64,000 bases of DNA from Candidatus Blautia intestinigallinarum (GCA_019112635.1 DXIX01000017.1:124001-188000); one strand, 5' to 3'; shown: positions 8,370-17,157, numbered from the stretch's first letter. Notes: generated by a model not told the origin, from the sequence alone. Program-made: numbers and translations.

Positions 8370-9620
8370 ATGAATGAGATCAGAGACATCTTGATTGGTA
8401 TTGATTTAGGTGAGAAAGTTTCTCAGATTTGTTATTATGACCGACGGCGTCAGGAACCTGTGGAGGTCACCATGAAGGTGGGCTCCGCCTGCTACGAGAG
8501 TCCCAGCTGTGTGTGCTGGAGAGAAAAGAGTCAGGAATGGAGCATGGGGTTGGAGGCGGAATACTTTGCCAGGGAACAGGGCGGGATTCTGGTGGAAAAT
8601 TTTTATCATCTGTGCGAGGAGGATCTGAAGATTTCGGTTGGCGGGCAGATGAGAGAACCCTGGGAGCTGGCTGCCGCTTACATTCAGGGGATGATTCATT
8701 TTCTCGGGAGCCGGGAGCCGGTGAAAAATACAAAATGTCTGGCGGTGACTGTTCCGAACTTGAATGGAAATATGGTAAAAAATCTTCAGAAAGCCTGTGA
8801 GAGCATCGGATACTCCAAAGATCAGCTTCTGCTTGCGGATTACTCAGAGAGTTTTTATTACTATGCGTATTGTCAGAGGCTGGACTTTCGTACCCGGAAT
8901 ATCGGTTGGTATGCATTTGATGAAAATCAGGTGACTTTTCGCAGGCTGTATGCCAGTGCCGGCGGGAAACTGACTTTTGTCAGACTCAGTGATCCGGTCC
9001 ATGCGGAGCTGGGAGAGTCTGCAGAGGATAAAGACTTTGATTTCTGTCAGTTTCTGATTAACACGCTGGGCAATGATCTGTATTCCAGTATCTATATTAC
9101 TGGCCATGGATTCGACCAGGAATGGGCGAAGACGAAGTCCATCCCCATACTGTGCAGGCAGAAGAGAAAGGTTTTCGAGGGAAATAATCTGTTCGTAAAA
9201 GGAGCATGCTATGCTGCCAAAGAACAGTTGGAAGATAAAAAACTAAAAGGATTTCTTTACCTGGGAGATGCTCTGGTAAAGACCAACGTGGGAATGGAAA
9301 TGCAGGTGATGGGGACACCGGCTTATTATGCGCTGATTGAGGCAGGAAAAAACTGGTATGACTGTCAGTCTGACTGTGAGATTCTGTTAGACGGCCGGGA
9401 GGACCTTACCTTTTTGGTTGCCCGCATGGACGAAACTTCCTCTCAGAAAGTAAAGATGAAATTGCCGGGGCTGCCAAAACGTCCCAACAAGACCACCAGA
9501 CTGCATCTGCACCTGGAGTATACAGCGGCCGGGGTCTGCCAGATCCGGGTGGAGGATCTGGGCTTCGGGGAGTTCTATCCGTCCAGCAGAAAGGTCTGGA
9601 CAGAGACAGCCCATTGGTAA
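8370..9620 (+). CDS. DUF5716-type protein with a diverged Hsp70/actin-like fold
   Basis: The 416-residue protein lines up along its length with Hsp70 landmarks. LIGIDLG (8-14) matches the phosphate-1 loop; AVTVPN (125-130) with ADYSESFYYYA (156-166) matches the connect/ITVPAYF...NEPTAAA region; IYITGHGFD (241-249) with GNNLFVKGACYAA (271-283) matches the adenosine motif; and 355-412 (KLPGLPKRPN..., then CQIRVEDLGFGEF) matches the beta substrate-binding domain. The helical lid is absent. The phosphate-2 loop is degenerate (about 178-186, with D184 but no GGGT), so ATP hydrolysis may be weak or lost. The family name DUF5716 is from memory. It sits between a giant helical protein and a TPR-like protein, as expected for a dedicated chaperone set. 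Confidence 0.75.
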   Translation: MNEIRDILIGIDLGEKVSQICYYDRRRQEPVEVTMKVGSACYESPSCVCWREKSQEWSMGLEAEYFAREQGGILVENFYHLCEEDLKISVGGQMREPWELAAAYIQGMIHFLGSREPVKNTKCLAVTVPNLNGNMVKNLQKACESIGYSKDQLLLADYSESFYYYAYCQRLDFRTRNIGWYAFDENQVTFRRLYASAGGKLTFVRLSDPVHAELGESAEDKDFDFCQFLINTLGNDLYSSIYITGHGFDQEWAKTKSIPILCRQKRKVFEGNNLFVKGACYAAKEQLEDKKLKGFLYLGDALVKTNVGMEMQVMGTPAYYALIEAGKNWYDCQSDCEILLDGREDLTFLVARMDETSSQKVKMKLPGLPKRPNKTTRLHLHLEYTAAGVCQIRVEDLGFGEFYPSSRKVWTETAHW

Positions 9621-9633
9621 AGGAGGAGTCAGG

Positions 9634-10413
9634 TTGAGCGGTTATATTTTATGCCAGGTAAAGAAAGCCGGCAAACCTTATTTTATAGAAAATGTCAGCG
9701 TCAATATTTACACGATTGAAGAACTATGCTTCTATCTGTGCAATAATCTGTATCTGATTGACCACACAATACGGAATGAAGAGTTGTCCCGCTGGCTGGA
9801 GGAAGAGCTGGGGCTGCGTGCGCTGGCGGCGAAGACGCGTTCCCATCTGAAGGCGACGGACTCTCTGGGGGAATTTCTCTATCCGATCCTGAAAGAAATT
9901 AACTATCTGGATTACGAAGAACTCAGGGCTTTGAATAACCGCCTGACTCAGATGGCGGAGGAGTCCTCGGAAGTCAGAAAGAAGAAAAGAGCGGACTGTC
10001 TCGTGGCAAATGGTATGTATGTGGATGCCATTCAGAGCTACCAGGAAATTCTGAAAAACGAAGAGCGTCTGAAACCGGCATTTGCAGCCGGAATTTATCA
10101 CAACCTGGGATGTGCGTTCAGTTATCTGTTCCAGAAGGAAGAAGCAGTGGAGTGTTTCTGGAAAGCTTACGGGAAAGTTCATACGGAGAGTACGCTTCGT
10201 ATATATCTCGTCGCCTACAGCGACTGTAAAGGAATGGAGGCTTATGAGAAAAGAATGGAAGAGTTGGGCGTGGATCCTTCCACCGCCGAGCGGATTACGG
10301 AAGAGATCCGCAGGGCGAGGCGAGAGTCCGAGAAGAAATCCTTTTCTGTGCAGGATATGGATGTGATTCTGGAACGGATGACTGCGGAATACCATCGCAG
10401 TACATCTGCGTGA
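9634..10413 (+). CDS. TPR-like third protein of the DUF5717/DUF5716 operon
   Basis: The 259-residue protein is of no family I can name. Residues 1-110 are mixed, with a TIEELCFYLC helix. Two TPR-like helical pairs follow at ~119-147 (ADCLVANGMYVDAIQSYQEI) and ~152-183 (YHNLGCAFSYLFQKEEAVEC). The C-terminal ~60 residues are charged helix. The start is TTG, chosen because AAGGAGGAG lies six bases upstream. It is 13 bases after the DUF5716 stop and ends the operon. TPR proteins are common Hsp70 co-factors, which fits the neighbour, but this role is inference. Confidence 0.7.
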   Translation: MSGYILCQVKKAGKPYFIENVSVNIYTIEELCFYLCNNLYLIDHTIRNEELSRWLEEELGLRALAAKTRSHLKATDSLGEFLYPILKEINYLDYEELRALNNRLTQMAEESSEVRKKKRADCLVANGMYVDAIQSYQEILKNEERLKPAFAAGIYHNLGCAFSYLFQKEEAVECFWKAYGKVHTESTLRIYLVAYSDCKGMEAYEKRMEELGVDPSTAERITEEIRRARRESEKKSFSVQDMDVILERMTAEYHRSTSA

Positions 10414-10461
10414 GCGGGAATCCTCTGTATCCGAAATCTGCTCCTTTTGTCTTGCAGTTTA

Positions 10462-10490
10462 TTGACAGAGATGTGATAATATGATAAAAT
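10462..10490 (+). promoter_or_regulatory. Promoter of the amino-acid ABC transporter operon
   Basis: TTGACA (10462-10467), 17 bases, TAAAAT (10485-10490), about 65 bases before the start. Confidence 0.8.
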
Positions 10491-10557
10491 CCCCTTGTAC
10501 TTTAGCGTAGTAGCATGTTATCATGATTGAAGAAAAAGCAAAAAGGAGATAAAAGTG

Positions 10558-11400
10558 ATGAAAAAGAAATGGCTTAGTGTTTTGCTGGCGGCAGTGCTGG
10601 CAATGGGGACTCTTGCAGGCTGCGGTGGTGGCGCAGAGGAATCTTCCGGAGAAGATACCCAGGCATCAGAGGAGACAGATGATATTTTGGGAGACGGGGT
10701 TTTTACGGTAGGGTTTGACGCAGAGTATCCTCCGTTTGGCTACATGGACGATGAAGGAGAGTATGTGGGATTTGATCTGGATCTGGCAAAGGCTGTCTGT
10801 GATGCCAAGGGATGGGAGTTCGAGGCAAAGCCAGTGAACTGGGATGCCAAGGATTCCGAACTGAATTCCGGAACAATCGACTGTATCTGGAATGGGTTCA
10901 CAATCAACGGAAGAGAGGATGATTATACCTGGTCCGATCCTTATCTGGACAATGAGCAGGTAATTGTTGTGAAGGCGGATTCAGGAATTGAGAGTCTGGA
11001 AGATCTGGCAGGAAAGGCAGTGGTGGTTCAGGCGGCTTCCGCGGCACTGGATGCTTTGAACAATGAGGATAATAAGGATCTGACAGCAAGCTTTGGCTCC
11101 CTGACAGAGAATCCGGATTACAATACTGCTTTTATGAATCTGGAATCTGGAGCCGCGGACGCGGTTGCCATTGATATCGGTGTGGCGAATTATCAGCTGG
11201 AGCAGAGAGAACAGGGTGCCTATGTGATTCTTGATGAGCCCATCCAGAGTGAGCAGTATGGCATCGGATTTAAGAAAGGAAACGACGCGCTCAGAGATGC
11301 TGTGTGGGAAGAAGTGCTGAAACTCAACGAGAACGGCACAGTGGAAGAATTGGCTGAACAGTACGGCGTGGATACTTCCATGATCTGTATAGAGAACTAG
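10558..11400 (+). CDS. Amino-acid ABC transporter substrate-binding lipoprotein
   Basis: A solute-binding protein (SBP family 3) that captures an amino acid outside the cell. The N-terminus is a lipoprotein signal with the lipobox LAGC followed by a Gly/Ser/Glu linker. The mature part has the family hallmarks FTVGFDAEYPPFGYMDD, GFDLDLAKAVC, and later SLEDLAGKAVVVQAAS. The ATG at 10558 is taken as start; the GTG codon just before it is equally spaced from AAGGAG. The substrate is a polar amino acid by family, but cannot be named from sequence. A stem-loop separates it from the permease gene. Confidence 0.92.
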   Translation: MKKKWLSVLLAAVLAMGTLAGCGGGAEESSGEDTQASEETDDILGDGVFTVGFDAEYPPFGYMDDEGEYVGFDLDLAKAVCDAKGWEFEAKPVNWDAKDSELNSGTIDCIWNGFTINGREDDYTWSDPYLDNEQVIVVKADSGIESLEDLAGKAVVVQAASAALDALNNEDNKDLTASFGSLTENPDYNTAFMNLESGAADAVAIDIGVANYQLEQREQGAYVILDEPIQSEQYGIGFKKGNDALRDAVWEEVLKLNENGTVEELAEQYGVDTSMICIEN

Positions 11401-11414
11401 ACAGAGAAAATTTC

Positions 11415-11468
11415 AGAGGGGGCTTCAAAGCATGGCGTCCGCCGGGCGGGCATGTGGAAGCCACCTCT
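11415..11468 (+). promoter_or_regulatory. Intercistronic stem-loop between binding protein and permease
   Basis: A long interrupted hairpin: outer arms agagggggcttc and gaagccacctct (one mismatch), then catg/catg, then CCGC/GCGG around a three-base loop. Only a weak T stretch follows. Such structures protect the upstream binding-protein message and let less transcript continue into the transporter genes; that role is inferred here. Confidence 0.6.
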
Positions 11469-11512
11469 TTCTTACGGTATAAGAAAAATCTAATAAAAAA
11501 TCGGAGGAAATT

Positions 11513-12163
11513 ATGACACTGGAGACAATGATACAGCAATTGGGAAGTGGAATGGTGGTTTCCACAGAGATTTTTTTCCTGACACTTTTATTTTCACTCC
11601 CCCTGGGCCTTCTGGTCTGTTTCGGAAGAATGTCCAGGTTCAGCCTCCTTCGGTGGCTGATGTCAGCTTACATATCAGTGATGAGAGGAACGCCGCTGAT
11701 GCTGCAGCTGATGGTGGTCTATTTTGGACCTTATTTCTTTTTTGGAATCAGTATAACACGGGGATACAGTATGGTTGCTGTCCTGATTGGTTTTGCTTTG
11801 AACTATGCGGCGTATTTCGCGGAGATCTACCGCGGCGGAATTGAGTCCATGCCTGTGGGCCAGTACGAAGCTGCCCAGGTTCTGGGATACAAAAGGCCGC
11901 AGACGTTTCTTCATATTATTCTGCCCCAGGTGATCAAGAGGATACTTCCGGCAGTGACGAATGAGGTTATCACTCTGGTCAAAGACACTTCTCTGGCCTT
12001 TGTCCTGGCAGTGGCGGAGATGTTCACCATCGCAAAGCAGATTGCCAGCTCACAGACCACCATGATGCCTTTTGTGATTGCAGCCATCTTTTATTATGTA
12101 TTCAATCTTCTTGTGGCAGTGGTTATGGGAAAATTCGAGAAGATGCTGAGTTATTACCGTTAG
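11513..12163 (+). CDS. Amino-acid ABC transporter permease (HisM/GlnP type)
   Basis: A 216-residue inner-membrane permease with about five membrane segments. It has the HEAT-motif region of polar amino-acid permeases (ALNYAAYFAEIYRGGIESM..., about residues 96-115) and the EAA loop GQYEAAQVLGYKRPQTFLHIILPQ that docks onto the ATPase. The start ATG follows GGAGGAAATT. It is 10 bases upstream of the ATPase gene and surely acts with it and with the binding protein. Confidence 0.93.
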   Translation: MTLETMIQQLGSGMVVSTEIFFLTLLFSLPLGLLVCFGRMSRFSLLRWLMSAYISVMRGTPLMLQLMVVYFGPYFFFGISITRGYSMVAVLIGFALNYAAYFAEIYRGGIESMPVGQYEAAQVLGYKRPQTFLHIILPQVIKRILPAVTNEVITLVKDTSLAFVLAVAEMFTIAKQIASSQTTMMPFVIAAIFYYVFNLLVAVVMGKFEKMLSYYR

Positions 12164-12173
12164 GAGGAAGAAC

Positions 12174-12866
12174 ATGAGTCTTTTTGAGATGAAAAATATC
12201 ACCAAAAGTTTTGAGGGACAGGAAGTTTTGAAGGGGATTTCACTGACGGTGGATAAAGGGCAGGTGCTGGGAATCATAGGCCCTTCCGGCTCAGGAAAAT
12301 CTACACTTCTTCGGATTGCCACAGGTCTTGAAAAGGCTGACGGCGGGGAAATCATCAAGAATGGTTCCGTAGGTCTGGTCTTTCAGAATTTCAATCTGTT
12401 TCCCCACTATTCTGTGATGAAGAATATTGTGGATGCTCCTCTGCGGGTGCAGAAACGGAAGAAAGAAGAAGTCTACGCCCAGGCCAGAAAACTTCTTGCC
12501 CAGATGGGGCTGGCCGACAAAGAAAAGTCCTATCCGTTTCAGCTGTCCGGAGGGCAGCAGCAGCGAGTCTCCATAGCCCGGGCGTTGGCCATGAATCCAG
12601 ACATTCTGTTTTTTGACGAGCCTACTTCCGCGTTGGACCCGGAGCTGACCGGAGAGATTCTCAAGGTGATCCGGCAGCTGGCAGATGACCATATCACCAT
12701 GGTGATTGTCACCCATGAGATGAATTTCGCACGGGAGATCTCAGACCATATTTTATTTATGGACCGGGGTGTGGTTGCTGTGGAGGGAAGTCCGCAGGAG
12801 GTATTTTCTTCCGAGCATCACAGGATGCGGGAGTTCCTGGGTAAGTTTCATCAGGGAGAATCTTAA
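12174..12866 (+). CDS. Amino-acid ABC transporter ATP-binding protein
   Basis: The 230-residue ATPase energises the uptake system. Motifs: Walker A GPSGSGKST (36-44), Q-loop VFQNFNLFPH (about 69-78), signature LSGGQ (124-128), Walker B ILFFDEP (D148, E149), D-loop SALD and switch His in VTHEM. The length is slightly short for the GlnQ class (usually about 240), with a compact segment in which a short INGSVGLVF replaces the usual longer loop between Walker A and Q-loop. Confidence 0.95.
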   Translation: MSLFEMKNITKSFEGQEVLKGISLTVDKGQVLGIIGPSGSGKSTLLRIATGLEKADGGEIIKNGSVGLVFQNFNLFPHYSVMKNIVDAPLRVQKRKKEEVYAQARKLLAQMGLADKEKSYPFQLSGGQQQRVSIARALAMNPDILFFDEPTSALDPELTGEILKVIRQLADDHITMVIVTHEMNFAREISDHILFMDRGVVAVEGSPQEVFSSEHHRMREFLGKFHQGES

Positions 12867-12894
12867 ACACAGAGCAGAAGTTTTCCGGTAATGC

Positions 12895-12923
12895 TTGCTT
12901 TTCCATATTTCCTGTTATATAAT
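12895..12923 (+). promoter_or_regulatory. Promoter of purB
   Basis: TTGCTT (12895-12900), 17 bases, TATAAT (12918-12923). It lies downstream of an in-frame ATG at 12891, which shows that purB must start later, at 12963. Confidence 0.78.
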
Positions 12924-12962
12924 TTTCCTGTATTGTGTGCAAAGGAAAGCGGGGTAAATGAG

Positions 12963-14396
12963 ATGGATACAGATAGATATGTAAGTCCGTTGTCTGAGCG
13001 TTACGCGAGTAAAGAGATGCAGTATATTTTTTCTCCGGATATGAAATTCAAAACCTGGAGAAAACTGTGGATTGCTCTGGCAGAGACGGAGAAAGAACTG
13101 GGGCTGAATATCAGCCAGGAACAGATTGACGAGCTGAAAGCACATGCGGAGGATATCAACTATGATGTGGCAAAGGAGCGGGAGCGCCAGGTACGCCATG
13201 ATGTGATGTCCCATGTGTATGCGTACGGTGTTCAGTGTCCGAAAGCCAAGGGAATCATTCACCTTGGAGCAACCTCCTGTTATGTGGGAGATAACACAGA
13301 TATTATTGTGATGACAGAAGCTTTGAAGCTGGTGCGCAAGAAACTGGTGAACGTGATTGCGGAGCTGGCCAAATTTGCTGAGAAGCATAAGGCGCAGCCA
13401 ACACTGGCATTTACACATTTCCAGCCGGCGCAGCCGACTACAGTGGGAAAACGTGCCACACTGTGGACCCAGGAATTCCTGATGGATCTGGAGGATCTGG
13501 AGTATGTTCTGGGAACCATGAAGCTTCTTGGATCAAAGGGAACCACTGGCACGCAGGCAAGCTTTTTGGAACTGTTTGACGGAGATCAGGAGAAGATTGA
13601 TCAGATTGATCCTATGATTGCGAAGAAAATGGGATTCAAAGACTGCTATCCGGTGTCCGGGCAGACATATTCAAGAAAGGTGGATACCCGTGTATTGAAT
13701 ATTCTGGCAGGAATTGCAGCGAGTGCCCATAAGATGTCCAATGATATCCGTCTGCTTCAGCATTTAAAAGAGGTGGAAGAACCTTTTGAGAAGAATCAGA
13801 TTGGATCTTCTGCTATGGCATATAAGAGAAATCCGATGAGAAGCGAGAGAATCGCGTCTCTGTCCAGATATGTGATGATCGATGCGCTGAATCCGGCAAT
13901 TACTTCGGCAACTCAGTGGTTTGAGAGAACTTTGGATGATTCCGCGAATAAACGTCTGAGCATTCCGGAAGGTTTCCTGGCGATTGACGGAATTCTGGAC
14001 CTGTGCCTCAATGTGGTGGATGGTCTGGTTGTCTATCCGAAAGTGATCGAAAAGCATATGATGGCGGAATTGCCGTTTATGGCGACAGAGAATATTATGA
14101 TGGATGCAGTGAAGGCAGGCGGAGACCGCCAGGAGCTGCACGAGAGAATCCGAGAACTGTCCATGGAGGCAGGCAGACATGTGAAAGCAGAAGGAAAGGA
14201 TAACGATCTTTTGGAGTTGATTGCTCTGGATCCGGCCTTTAATCTGAGCCTGGATGAGCTGAAGGCAGCTATGGAGCCGTCCCGCTACACAGGACGCGCC
14301 AAGGAACAGGTGGAGGCTTTCCTTGAGAAAGTAGTGAATCCAATAATTGAAGAGCACAAAGATCTTTTGGGAGTTACGGCACAGATCAATGTCTGA
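12963..14396 (+). CDS. purB: Adenylosuccinate lyase
   Basis: This enzyme cleaves SAICAR to AICAR in de novo purine synthesis and adenylosuccinate to AMP. From the ATG at 12963 it is 478 residues. The fumarase/ASL signature SSAMAYKRNP lies at 282-291, the catalytic TH pair (H152) sits in AFTHFQPAQPTT, and HLGATSCYVGDNTD marks the substrate site. Size and motifs match the larger ASL class common in clostridia and animals. The start was set by the promoter position and the MDTDRYVSPL opening. purA follows 59 bases on, so the two AMP-branch enzymes are together. Confidence 0.96.
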   Translation: MDTDRYVSPLSERYASKEMQYIFSPDMKFKTWRKLWIALAETEKELGLNISQEQIDELKAHAEDINYDVAKERERQVRHDVMSHVYAYGVQCPKAKGIIHLGATSCYVGDNTDIIVMTEALKLVRKKLVNVIAELAKFAEKHKAQPTLAFTHFQPAQPTTVGKRATLWTQEFLMDLEDLEYVLGTMKLLGSKGTTGTQASFLELFDGDQEKIDQIDPMIAKKMGFKDCYPVSGQTYSRKVDTRVLNILAGIAASAHKMSNDIRLLQHLKEVEEPFEKNQIGSSAMAYKRNPMRSERIASLSRYVMIDALNPAITSATQWFERTLDDSANKRLSIPEGFLAIDGILDLCLNVVDGLVVYPKVIEKHMMAELPFMATENIMMDAVKAGGDRQELHERIRELSMEAGRHVKAEGKDNDLLELIALDPAFNLSLDELKAAMEPSRYTGRAKEQVEAFLEKVVNPIIEEHKDLLGVTAQINV

Positions 14397-14455
14397 GATA
14401 CCGTGACCGGGCGAAATGGTCGAGAAGAACCTATTATGAGGAGGAACGGAACAAT

Positions 14456-15742
14456 ATGGTAAAAGCAGTAGTTGGAGCAAACTGGGGAGATGAAGGAAAA
14501 GGAAAAATCACAGATATGCTGGCGGAGAAGGCAGATATCATCGTGAGATTTCAAGGCGGTGCGAATGCAGGCCATACAATTGTCAATGACTACGGAAAAT
14601 TCGCCCTTCATACCCTGCCGTCCGGGGTGTTCTACGATCATACAACCAGCGTGATCGGGAACGGTGTGGCGTTAAATATTCCAGTCTTCTTTAAAGAAGT
14701 GAAAAGCATTGTGGACAGAAATGTTCCGATGCCTAAGATTGTAATTTCTGATCGTGCGCAGATGGTGATGTCCTACCATGTACTGTTTGATCAGTATGAG
14801 GAGGAGCGTCTTGCAGGAAAATCTTTCGGTTCCACAAAATCGGGAATTGCGCCTTTTTATTCTGATAAATATGCGAAAATTGGTTTTCAGGTGAGTGAGC
14901 TGTTCGCAGGGGAAGAATATCTGAGAGATAAGGTACAGCGTGTCTGCGAGACAAAAAATGTACTTCTGGAGCACCTGTATCATAAGCCTCTGCTGGATCC
15001 AAACGAGATTTATGAAGAGCTTATGAGCTATAAAGAGATGGTAGAGCCGTATGTGTGCAATGTCTCTTTGTTCCTGTGGAATGCCATCCAGGAAGGAAAG
15101 GAAATTCTTCTGGAGGGCCAGCTGGGCTCTTTGAAGGATCCGGATCATGGAATCTATCCAATGGTGACTTCTTCTTCCACTTTGGCTGCCTATGGAGCAA
15201 TCGGCGCGGGAATTCCGCCCTATGAAATCAAGCAGGTCATCACAGTGTGTAAAGCATACTCAAGTGCTGTAGGAGCAGGTGCTTTTGTGTCAGAGATCTT
15301 CGGAGATGAGGCAGAGGAGCTGAGAAAACGAGGCGGAGACGGCGGCGAGTACGGTGCGACAACCGGACGTCCCAGAAGAATGGGATGGTTTGACTGTGTG
15401 GCTTCCAAGTACGGATGCCGTATGCAGGGAACCACGGACGTGGCTTTCACTGTTCTGGATGTTCTGGGATATCTGGATGAGATTCCGGTTTGTGTGGGAT
15501 ATGAGATCGACGGCGAAGTGACTACAGAATTCCCAACCACATACCAGTTGGAGAAAGCAAAACCGGTGCTGGAAGTATTGCCAGGCTGGAAGTGTGATAT
15601 CCGTGGAATTCGGAAATATGAAGATCTTCCGGAGAACTGCAGAAAATATGTGGAGTTTATCGAGGAGAAGATTGGCTTCCCGATTACCATGATTTCCAAT
15701 GGACCAGGAAGAAAAGATATCATTTACCGCAAATATAGCTGA
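14456..15742 (+). CDS. purA: Adenylosuccinate synthetase
   Basis: It makes adenylosuccinate from IMP, GTP and Asp, the first committed step to AMP. The 428-residue protein has the GTP-binding GDEGKGK (11-17; D12) and the catalytic His of GGANAGHT (H40), the switch-like QGALG-type loop (here EGQLGSLKDPDHG), and the late TGRPRRMGWFD segment. RBS GAGGAGG precedes the ATG. It pairs with purB upstream and is closed by the terminator at 15749. Confidence 0.97.
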   Translation: MVKAVVGANWGDEGKGKITDMLAEKADIIVRFQGGANAGHTIVNDYGKFALHTLPSGVFYDHTTSVIGNGVALNIPVFFKEVKSIVDRNVPMPKIVISDRAQMVMSYHVLFDQYEEERLAGKSFGSTKSGIAPFYSDKYAKIGFQVSELFAGEEYLRDKVQRVCETKNVLLEHLYHKPLLDPNEIYEELMSYKEMVEPYVCNVSLFLWNAIQEGKEILLEGQLGSLKDPDHGIYPMVTSSSTLAAYGAIGAGIPPYEIKQVITVCKAYSSAVGAGAFVSEIFGDEAEELRKRGGDGGEYGATTGRPRRMGWFDCVASKYGCRMQGTTDVAFTVLDVLGYLDEIPVCVGYEIDGEVTTEFPTTYQLEKAKPVLEVLPGWKCDIRGIRKYEDLPENCRKYVEFIEEKIGFPITMISNGPGRKDIIYRKYS

Positions 15743-15748
15743 CAGGTT

Positions 15749-15788
15749 GCCGGGCATATGAGAATTCACTCATGTGTCCGGTATTTTT
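15749..15788 (+). terminator. Terminator after purA
   Basis: ccgggcatatgag pairs with ctcatgtgtccgg with G-U pairs, followed by TATTTTT. Confidence 0.8.
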
Positions 15789-15814
15789 AATATGGGGCAT
15801 AGGGGAGATGGCAG

Positions 15815-17152
15815 ATGGAGAAGAAAAATGTAATTTTAGCTGTTGGGGTGATTCTTTTGGCGTTCCTGGGAGTCTTTCTGATGTGGAATGTCTGGAAAAG
15901 TACTCCCCAGGAAGAGAAAGAGGCCTCCCAGACCAATGAGGCGGCGGAGGAAAAGAATGCAAGGAAAGAGGAAGAAGCTTCTTTCACAGTTCGGTATCAG
16001 CTGCAGGAACAGAACCAGGAGATGGGGTTTTGGGAGAGTGATGCGGCCGCGAAGCTGGGGATACTGGAGGAGAACAGTCTGAATTACGAGATAGAAAAGG
16101 ATGGACAATATGGACTTGAGGGTATTGTGAGCAGTCAGAATTTCCGTCTGGATGGCCGGGATTACCGGCTGATTGTGCGGATGACCAGATCAGAAGACAA
16201 GGGAAGCCGGCCGGTTCTGGAAATTTATGACAATCAGTCCCCCTACGATGTGGTTGGATCGCAGTTTTTTGATGAAGAATGTTTTTCGGATATCTCTGTT
16301 TTGGAGGAACGTCTGGGCATTTTCCTGCGGGAGGGCTCCAAGGGAATGCAGATCGTGTCTTTTCACGGAGTGAGCCGTGCGGCAGAAGGCGTGGTATCTT
16401 ACCAGATTTTGAGTTTTGACGGAACAGCTCTGCAGGTGGAATGGCAGTATGAAGGAGAGCAGGGAAGTGAAGAGACAGAAAAAGAGCTGGAAGGTCAGGA
16501 ACTGAGATCGAAAGATTTTCTTCCGGAGACTCTGGTTGAGAATCAGGGGATCTGTTATCTGACGAATACACGGGAGTCCCAGGAAGGATCCATCTTGAAA
16601 TACAGAGGAAGCATGGGGGATTATACAGAACTTCGGGAAAATCTGGAATCTTATGACAGGAACCTGTATCAGGGAATGATCCGTGCAGGAGTGGGCGGAT
16701 CGAAGAGAGCCATTGGGGAGTATCAAAAGACAGTACCGGATGACCAGGTGGAAGAGGAGGTCCTTGCGGTGCGGGCAGTGTTCACTGAGCAGATGGAGAA
16801 CTGTGACAACGGGGTGTATCAACCCTTGGATTTGGGAAATGGAATGACAGCCTGGCTGTCGGGACAGCAGGTTTGTGTGGTGATGACAAACTCTTCTCTT
16901 GTGACAGACACCAATGAGAAAATCTTTGACTACCAGGATGGAAAACTGATTTTTGCATATCACAACGAGGGTGGTCTTCAGCATCGTATCTATTATAAAG
17001 ATGAGAATCCTTTCCGTTGGTCATATCCCACCAGTGCGGATATTCGGGATAATGCGTTTGAAGATTCTTCGTTTATCAGCGAGAGCCGGAAATACCAGCA
17101 GGAAGGTTATGAGTATTATGATATGGCGATGGAAATGCTGGGGCAGCCATGA
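15815..17152 (+). CDS. Membrane-anchored extracellular protein of unknown function
   Basis: The 445-residue protein is not recognised. Residues 5-24 form one N-terminal membrane segment (VILAVGVILLAFLGVFLMW) with short basic flank, so the rest should face outside. A Glu/Lys-rich linker (about 30-55) is followed by a long mixed alpha/beta region without Cys clusters or enzyme motifs that I can see. It has no lipobox. It follows the purA terminator by 27 bases and ends at a terminator shared with the convergent HAD gene, so it is probably a single-gene unit. No function is proposed. Confidence 0.75.
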   Translation: MEKKNVILAVGVILLAFLGVFLMWNVWKSTPQEEKEASQTNEAAEEKNARKEEEASFTVRYQLQEQNQEMGFWESDAAAKLGILEENSLNYEIEKDGQYGLEGIVSSQNFRLDGRDYRLIVRMTRSEDKGSRPVLEIYDNQSPYDVVGSQFFDEECFSDISVLEERLGIFLREGSKGMQIVSFHGVSRAAEGVVSYQILSFDGTALQVEWQYEGEQGSEETEKELEGQELRSKDFLPETLVENQGICYLTNTRESQEGSILKYRGSMGDYTELRENLESYDRNLYQGMIRAGVGGSKRAIGEYQKTVPDDQVEEEVLAVRAVFTEQMENCDNGVYQPLDLGNGMTAWLSGQQVCVVMTNSSLVTDTNEKIFDYQDGKLIFAYHNEGGLQHRIYYKDENPFRWSYPTSADIRDNAFEDSSFISESRKYQQEGYEYYDMAMEMLGQP

Positions 17153-17157
17153 GAAGA

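Noticed and set aside
7391-8389. Minus-strand frame of 332 codons opposite the DUF5717 gene
   Set aside because: Composition is that of an antisense frame and it overlaps two well-framed genes on the plus strand.
12891-12962. N-terminal extension of purB
   Set aside because: The -35/-10 promoter lies after this ATG and the family starts at MDTDRYVSPL.
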